DNA from: Oscillospiraceae bacterium
Lineage (GTDB): Bacteria > Bacillota > Clostridia > Oscillospirales > Oscillospiraceae
Length of the DNA stretch: 13,099 nucleotides
NCBI GenBank assembly: GCA_020025375.1
Contig: JAHHSF010000023.1
Span: forward strand, 1-13,099
Reading direction: 5' to 3'
The position numbers and the translations under genes are program-made. The notes below the pieces were generated by a model. It was not told the origin of the DNA. It did not search any database and worked only from the letters and a program-made list of their open reading frames with translations. The stretch's first letter is position 1; each line of letters opens with the position of its first letter. This document shows positions 10,601-13,099 of the stretch, piece after piece.

Positions 10601-11615
10601 ATGTGGTTATCCCTTTTTCAGACCATTGAACAGTTTTTTACCAATGCTGTTTTTCTCAAGAATGTGGCGGAAATGCAGGGGTGTAGTAGCATCGGGAACT
10701 TGTTTCTCAGCAAAGTCGATGCCCATGGAAGATACATTTATGTTAGCCCCGAGCGATTGAAACGGACACAGCATCAATTGGACGAGCTTCTGGGCAAATA
10801 TGTAAGGGACTACTATCCGAATACTTTGGTTGACGAAGTGATCCGAACTCGCCGCCCTGTTACACTTCGCCCTATGATTACGAAGACCCCGAAGGGGGAT
10901 TTGCAGAGTTTCGTGAGCTACTATCCCCTGGTTGATGGAGATGAGTGCCTGGGGTGTTTCCTGTACGCTAGCTTCGGCGGGATAAACTCTGCTGTGGAAT
11001 TTACCCACGTCGTCACTGAAATATCCCGAAATCTGGTGCAGGCCAAGCGTGAGCTAAGCTCCTTTCAGAAAAGAGCGGCCAACTATACCACAACAGATAT
11101 TATCGGACAAAGCCAAGCAGTAAATCATCTGAAGCAGGAAATCTTCATGGTGGCCCGGACCTCCTCCAATGTCCTTATACAAGGTGAAACAGGAACCGGC
11201 AAGGAGTTAGTGGCTCACTCTATCCATTCCCTAAGCCGACGGTGTGATGCCCCATTTTTACGGGTCAACTGCTCGGCCATCCCGGAAAACCTGATGGAAG
11301 TTGAATGCCCGATTAGGGCTAGACATTCAGGATGTAGACTCTCAAGTGCTGACTATGCTGATGGAACACGACTGGCCCGGAAATATCCGTGAACTTCAGA
11401 ACGTGGTAGAGCGGGCAATGAATTATGCCTACGAAGGAACGCTAGCGCCAAGCCATTTTCATTTTTTCTATCCCACATCCATGACGCAAGAAAGAAATAC
11501 GGCCATTCTGTTTTCGGAGCGCCCCCAGCCAGTCAGGGATTTTACGTCCGTTGTTCCTCCCAGACAAAAGGCGGAGCGGGAACTGATCCTGAAGGCGCTA
11601 CTGCGTATGTTATAA
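10601..11615 (+). pseudogene. Broken PAS/AAA+ sigma-54-type transcriptional activator
   Basis: Activators of this type use an AAA+ ATPase to open promoters held by sigma-54 RNA polymerase. The first part reads as a PAS-like sensor (about residues 30-130, with VDAHGRYIYVSPERL), a linker, then the AAA+ start TTTDIIGQSQAVNHLKQEI, Walker A GETGTGKE (about 195-202) and FLRVNCSAIPENLMEVE. At about 11298-11303 it jumps, in another frame, to NARLG...LMEHDWPGNIRELQNVVERA, the end of the AAA+ domain. The GAFTGA loop, Walker B and sensor region, some 150 residues by family comparison, are missing. It then ends at RELILKALLRML with TAA, before any Fis-type DNA-binding helix-turn-helix, where sequence from an IS remnant begins (about 11608). 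The ATG at 10601 lacks a clear ribosome-binding site. Deletion, frameshift and loss of the DNA-binding domain make it non-functional. Confidence 0.85.
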
Positions 11616-11916
11616 TGTTCATGGGCGTGGTGAACTGCCCTTGAGGAGTAGACGGCTCCCTGGTTGGTGTGAAGGACTACCTGGGGCTGTGGGCAATAAT
11701 CTCGTTGTTAAAGGTATCGACCAACAGCGCCCCTTCCCCCTGTTTTCCTTTGTTCTTCAGGGCTGTCATATCGGATATAACAATCTGAAGCGGTGCTTTT
11801 TCGTTCCAATGGCCTTTGACATGATTCGCATACTTTATACTCTCTTCTCCCGGTGACTTATATTTCATTTTTTCTTCTTTGCTGTATCACTTGTGCGGTG
11901 TGCCTTTCTTGCCCAT
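11608..11916 (-). pseudogene. IS3-family transposase remnant with internal deletions
   Basis: The minus strand starts MGKKGTPHK (ATG 11916), a TGA stop, then YSKEEKM, which resembles the beginning of an IS3-family OrfA. It runs directly, in the same frame, into KYANHVKGHWNEKAPLQIVI, SDMTALKNKGKQ and LLVDTFNNEIIAHS, the first catalytic-Asp part of the OrfB integrase domain. A second small deletion near 11680 shifts frame into VVLHTNQGAVYSSRAVHHAH and EHYNI, the second catalytic-Asp block (here Asn in place of the usual Asp of HTDQG). The similarity stops at about 11608, exactly where the activator fragment ends. Its motifs suggest a different IS3 subgroup from the remnant at 10317-10558. It is inactive. 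Confidence 0.8.
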
Positions 11917-11939
11917 AATCCCACTTCCCTTCTGTTTTA

Positions 11940-11951
11940 TTATACTGTAAA
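11940..11951 (+). repeat. 12-nt direct repeat, right copy
   Basis: TTATACTGTAAA, identical to 10562-10573. It partly overlaps the T-tract of the terminator at 11949-11986 and lies just outside the start of the OrfA remnant. Confidence 0.6.
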
Positions 11952-11986
11952 AAAAGTAGACACCCGCACTTTTGCGAGTGTCTACT
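11949..11986 (-). terminator. Terminator of the membrane-protein gene
   Basis: On the minus strand, AGTAGACACTCGC (11986-11974) pairs over 13 bp, with one wobble, with GCGGGTGTCTACT (11967-11955), loop AAAAGT, followed by seven T (11955-11949). It lies 43 nt after the stop of the gene ending at 12030. The plus strand also has a T-rich run after the hairpin, so it may work both ways. Confidence 0.85.
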
Positions 11987-12029
11987 TTCATTTTACAGGT
12001 GTACTCTCCATTTGGGAGAGGAGGTTCTT

Positions 12030-12806
12030 TTACATCAGCTTCACGGTGAAGTAAACGGCCATCACAACCAGCCAAGCCACGGCCACGAAAATCAGGTAGT
12101 ATGCCACGCTGGCACCCAGAAGCACGGCGGCCACCAGCAGGGCGGCCACAATGCCACAGGTCAGGTAGACCAGAGGGTAGGCTGCCTTTTTGTGGAAGAG
12201 ACGGCGGCCCTTCCACTCTCCGCCGTTCTCTTGGAGCTTCCGGGCGCCCAGGGCGACCACCAGCAGGAAAGCAGCGGCCAGAACCAGGTATCCGTAAAGA
12301 ATACTGGTATAGGAAGTGCCAGCGGCCCGACGAACCAACCACAGCCCCACGATGCCCACGGCGGCACTCAGGGAGATGACAAAAAACTCATGCTGATAGA
12401 GGTAATAGACCAGGGCCAGGACAGCAGTGGCCAGGATAACGGCACAGAGGAACTGGGTGCCGGTGCCGGAAAAGCGCCAGGCCAATCCGGCACAGACCGC
12501 CAGACCGAAGCACAGCACAGACAGGGCCACGAGCCACTTCATGCTTTTCTTGGCCAGCTTGGCCTTATGGGCCAAAAAAGCCCCCGCCACGCATCCTACG
12601 AGGCCCAGAATAACCACGATGGGCAGGGCCTTGGCAATGGCGGCGGCGAACATGACCTCGGTGGTGCGGTAGTGCACGTAGTATCGGTTGAGGAAGAGAA
12701 TAAAAGCGATCAGAATGGCCGCGCCACCGATCCAAAGGAGGGCTCTGTTTAAGACCTCATCCTCATGGCGGCTCTGGGCAATCTGCTTGTCCTTTTTGCT
12801 ACTCAT
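12030..12806 (-). CDS. Multi-pass membrane protein of unknown function
   Basis: From the ATG at 12806 the product is 258 residues. It begins with a charged cytoplasmic tail (MSSKKDKQIAQSRHEDEVLN) and then has about eight hydrophobic helices. Helix 1 is LLWIGGAAILIAFILFL, then a short polar loop with YYVHYRTTE, then helices around AKALPIVVILGLVGCVAGAF, WLVALSVLCFGLAVCAGLAW, FLCAVILATAVLALVYYLY, FVISLSAAVGIVGLWLV, LYGYLVLAAAFLLVVAL, and two near the C-terminus (TCGIVAALLVAAVLL, FVAVAWLVVMAVYFTV). A basic loop GARKLQENGGEWKGRRLFHKK separates helices 6 and 7. I do not recognise a family or catalytic motif. The start is supported by AGGAG 8 nt upstream; a longer in-frame reading to 12875 runs through the promoter and is rejected. 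It is a single-gene unit with its own promoter and terminator. Confidence 0.85.
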   Translation of the reverse strand: MSSKKDKQIAQSRHEDEVLNRALLWIGGAAILIAFILFLNRYYVHYRTTEVMFAAAIAKALPIVVILGLVGCVAGAFLAHKAKLAKKSMKWLVALSVLCFGLAVCAGLAWRFSGTGTQFLCAVILATAVLALVYYLYQHEFFVISLSAAVGIVGLWLVRRAAGTSYTSILYGYLVLAAAFLLVVALGARKLQENGGEWKGRRLFHKKAAYPLVYLTCGIVAALLVAAVLLGASVAYYLIFVAVAWLVVMAVYFTVKLM

Positions 12807-12846
12807 GTATCCATCTCCTAAGAAAAATGAGAAATCAATCTCATAT

Positions 12847-12875
12847 AGTTTACCAGAAAGAGCGCCTTTTTGCAA
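12847..12875 (-). promoter_or_regulatory. Sigma-A promoter of the membrane-protein gene
   Basis: On the minus strand, TTGCAA (12875-12870), 17 nt, then TAAACT (12852-12847). Predicted start near 12840, about 34 nt before the ATG at 12806. Confidence 0.65.
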
Positions 12876-12991
12876 CAGGAAAAACCGTTGCTTTTACTTT
12901 CTTTCCCACCAAATCCTCCCCTGACAGAAAGTTGTAAGAAATTTTTCCGTTTTGTTATCTTTTTGAGATTTTTTCCCACCCGCTTTCGGAT

Positions 12992-12997
12992 ATAATG
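12992..12997 (+). promoter_or_regulatory. Probable -10 box of the secreted-protein gene
   Basis: A perfect TATAAT stands 43 nt before the ATG at 13041. No good -35 lies at 17 nt (ATTTTT); TTGAGA at 12964-12969 is 22 nt away, too far for standard spacing. The promoter is likely but its -35 is not placed. Confidence 0.5.
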
Positions 12998-13040
12998 AAA
13001 GAAATCGCACATATTATCTTTTTTACGGAGGAATACTGAT

Positions 13041-13099
13041 ATGAAAGGAAAACAATGGCTTTCTCTGACTCTGGCCGCCGTTCTGGCTTTGAGCCTAAC
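13041..13099 (+). CDS. Secreted or lipid-anchored protein, N-terminus only
   Basis: Only 19 codons are in the window: MKGKQWLSLTLAAVLALSL and the next partial codon. A short basic start followed by a hydrophobic core is a signal peptide, so the product is exported. Many lipoproteins and cell-wall proteins of Clostridia start like this, but a lipobox cysteine, if any, would lie just past the edge. The start is supported by GGAGG 9 nt upstream and by a TATAAT box at 12992. The function cannot be inferred. Confidence 0.75.
   Translation, partial: MKGKQWLSLTLAAVLALSL

Noticed and set aside
11641..11856. Plus-strand open frame of 71 codons
   Set aside because: It is the shadow of the second transposase remnant; the minus strand carries recognisable integrase motifs.
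10317..11916. One IS3 element interrupted by the activator gene
   Set aside because: The two remnants seem to come from different IS3 subgroups (NPYDNA...ILKTE type versus HTNQGAVYSSR type) and no target duplication was found, so a single split element is not supported, although it is not fully excluded.
1..13099. CRISPR arrays, tRNA or rRNA genes
   Set aside because: No regularly spaced repeats, cloverleaf with a GTTCRA-type arm, or rRNA-like sequence was noticed on either strand by eye; a tRNAscan or CRISPR finder run would settle it.

Overview
The window looks like a chromosomal segment of a GC-rich Clostridia bacterium, probably Oscillospiraceae (Flavonifractor/Oscillibacter-like). The grounds are high GC, strong AGGAGG ribosome-binding sites, sigma-A promoters with 17-nt spacers, the zinc-type L33, a DUF1292 protein and a class A PBP with a Pro/Trp-rich tail. 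The taxonomy is inference from sequence character only.

Region 1 (1-2213, minus strand) is the classical rpmG-secE-nusG-rplK-rplA operon (L33, SecE, NusG, L11, L1; L1 is cut by the window edge). It is read from a near-consensus extended -10 promoter at 2185-2213. A leader of about 210 nt follows. It holds three hairpins, then a long hairpin whose 3' arm is also the 5' arm of a 12-bp intrinsic terminator with a U6 tract. This is textbook attenuator architecture and the most interesting signal here. A second bulged hairpin just before rplK is a candidate L1 autoregulatory site.

Region 2 (2243-4268): ruvX is transcribed divergently from its own promoter. Converging on it are two half-length TauE/SafE-type permease genes that overlap by one base, and behind them tcdA (tRNA t6A dehydratase). 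A hairpin between tcdA and the permeases looks like a terminator and also buries the permease Shine-Dalgarno.

Region 3 (4241-7410, minus strand): a membrane-anchored parvulin foldase, an AIM24-family protein, a candidate 6S RNA of about 200 nt, and a DUF1292 protein. Promoters or terminators separate most of these. A 185-bp non-coding stretch with two inverted repeats (7411-7595) divides this block from the next.

Region 4 (7596-10358, plus strand): a class A penicillin-binding protein, probably starting at TTG, ending at a hairpin terminator.

Region 5 (10317-11950) is a graveyard, visibly more AT-rich than its surroundings. It contains the C-terminal end of an IS3-family transposase (minus, with an internal stop), a PAS/AAA+ sigma-54-type activator with its AAA+ core deleted and its 3' end lost (plus), and the 5' half of a second IS3-type element with an internal deletion (minus). 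A 12-nt direct repeat flanks the activator fragment plus the second IS remnant.

Region 6 (11949-13099): an eight-helix membrane protein of unknown function with its own terminator and promoter (minus), then the first 19 codons of a secreted protein (plus) at the window edge. No tRNA, rRNA, CRISPR array or intact mobile element was seen.
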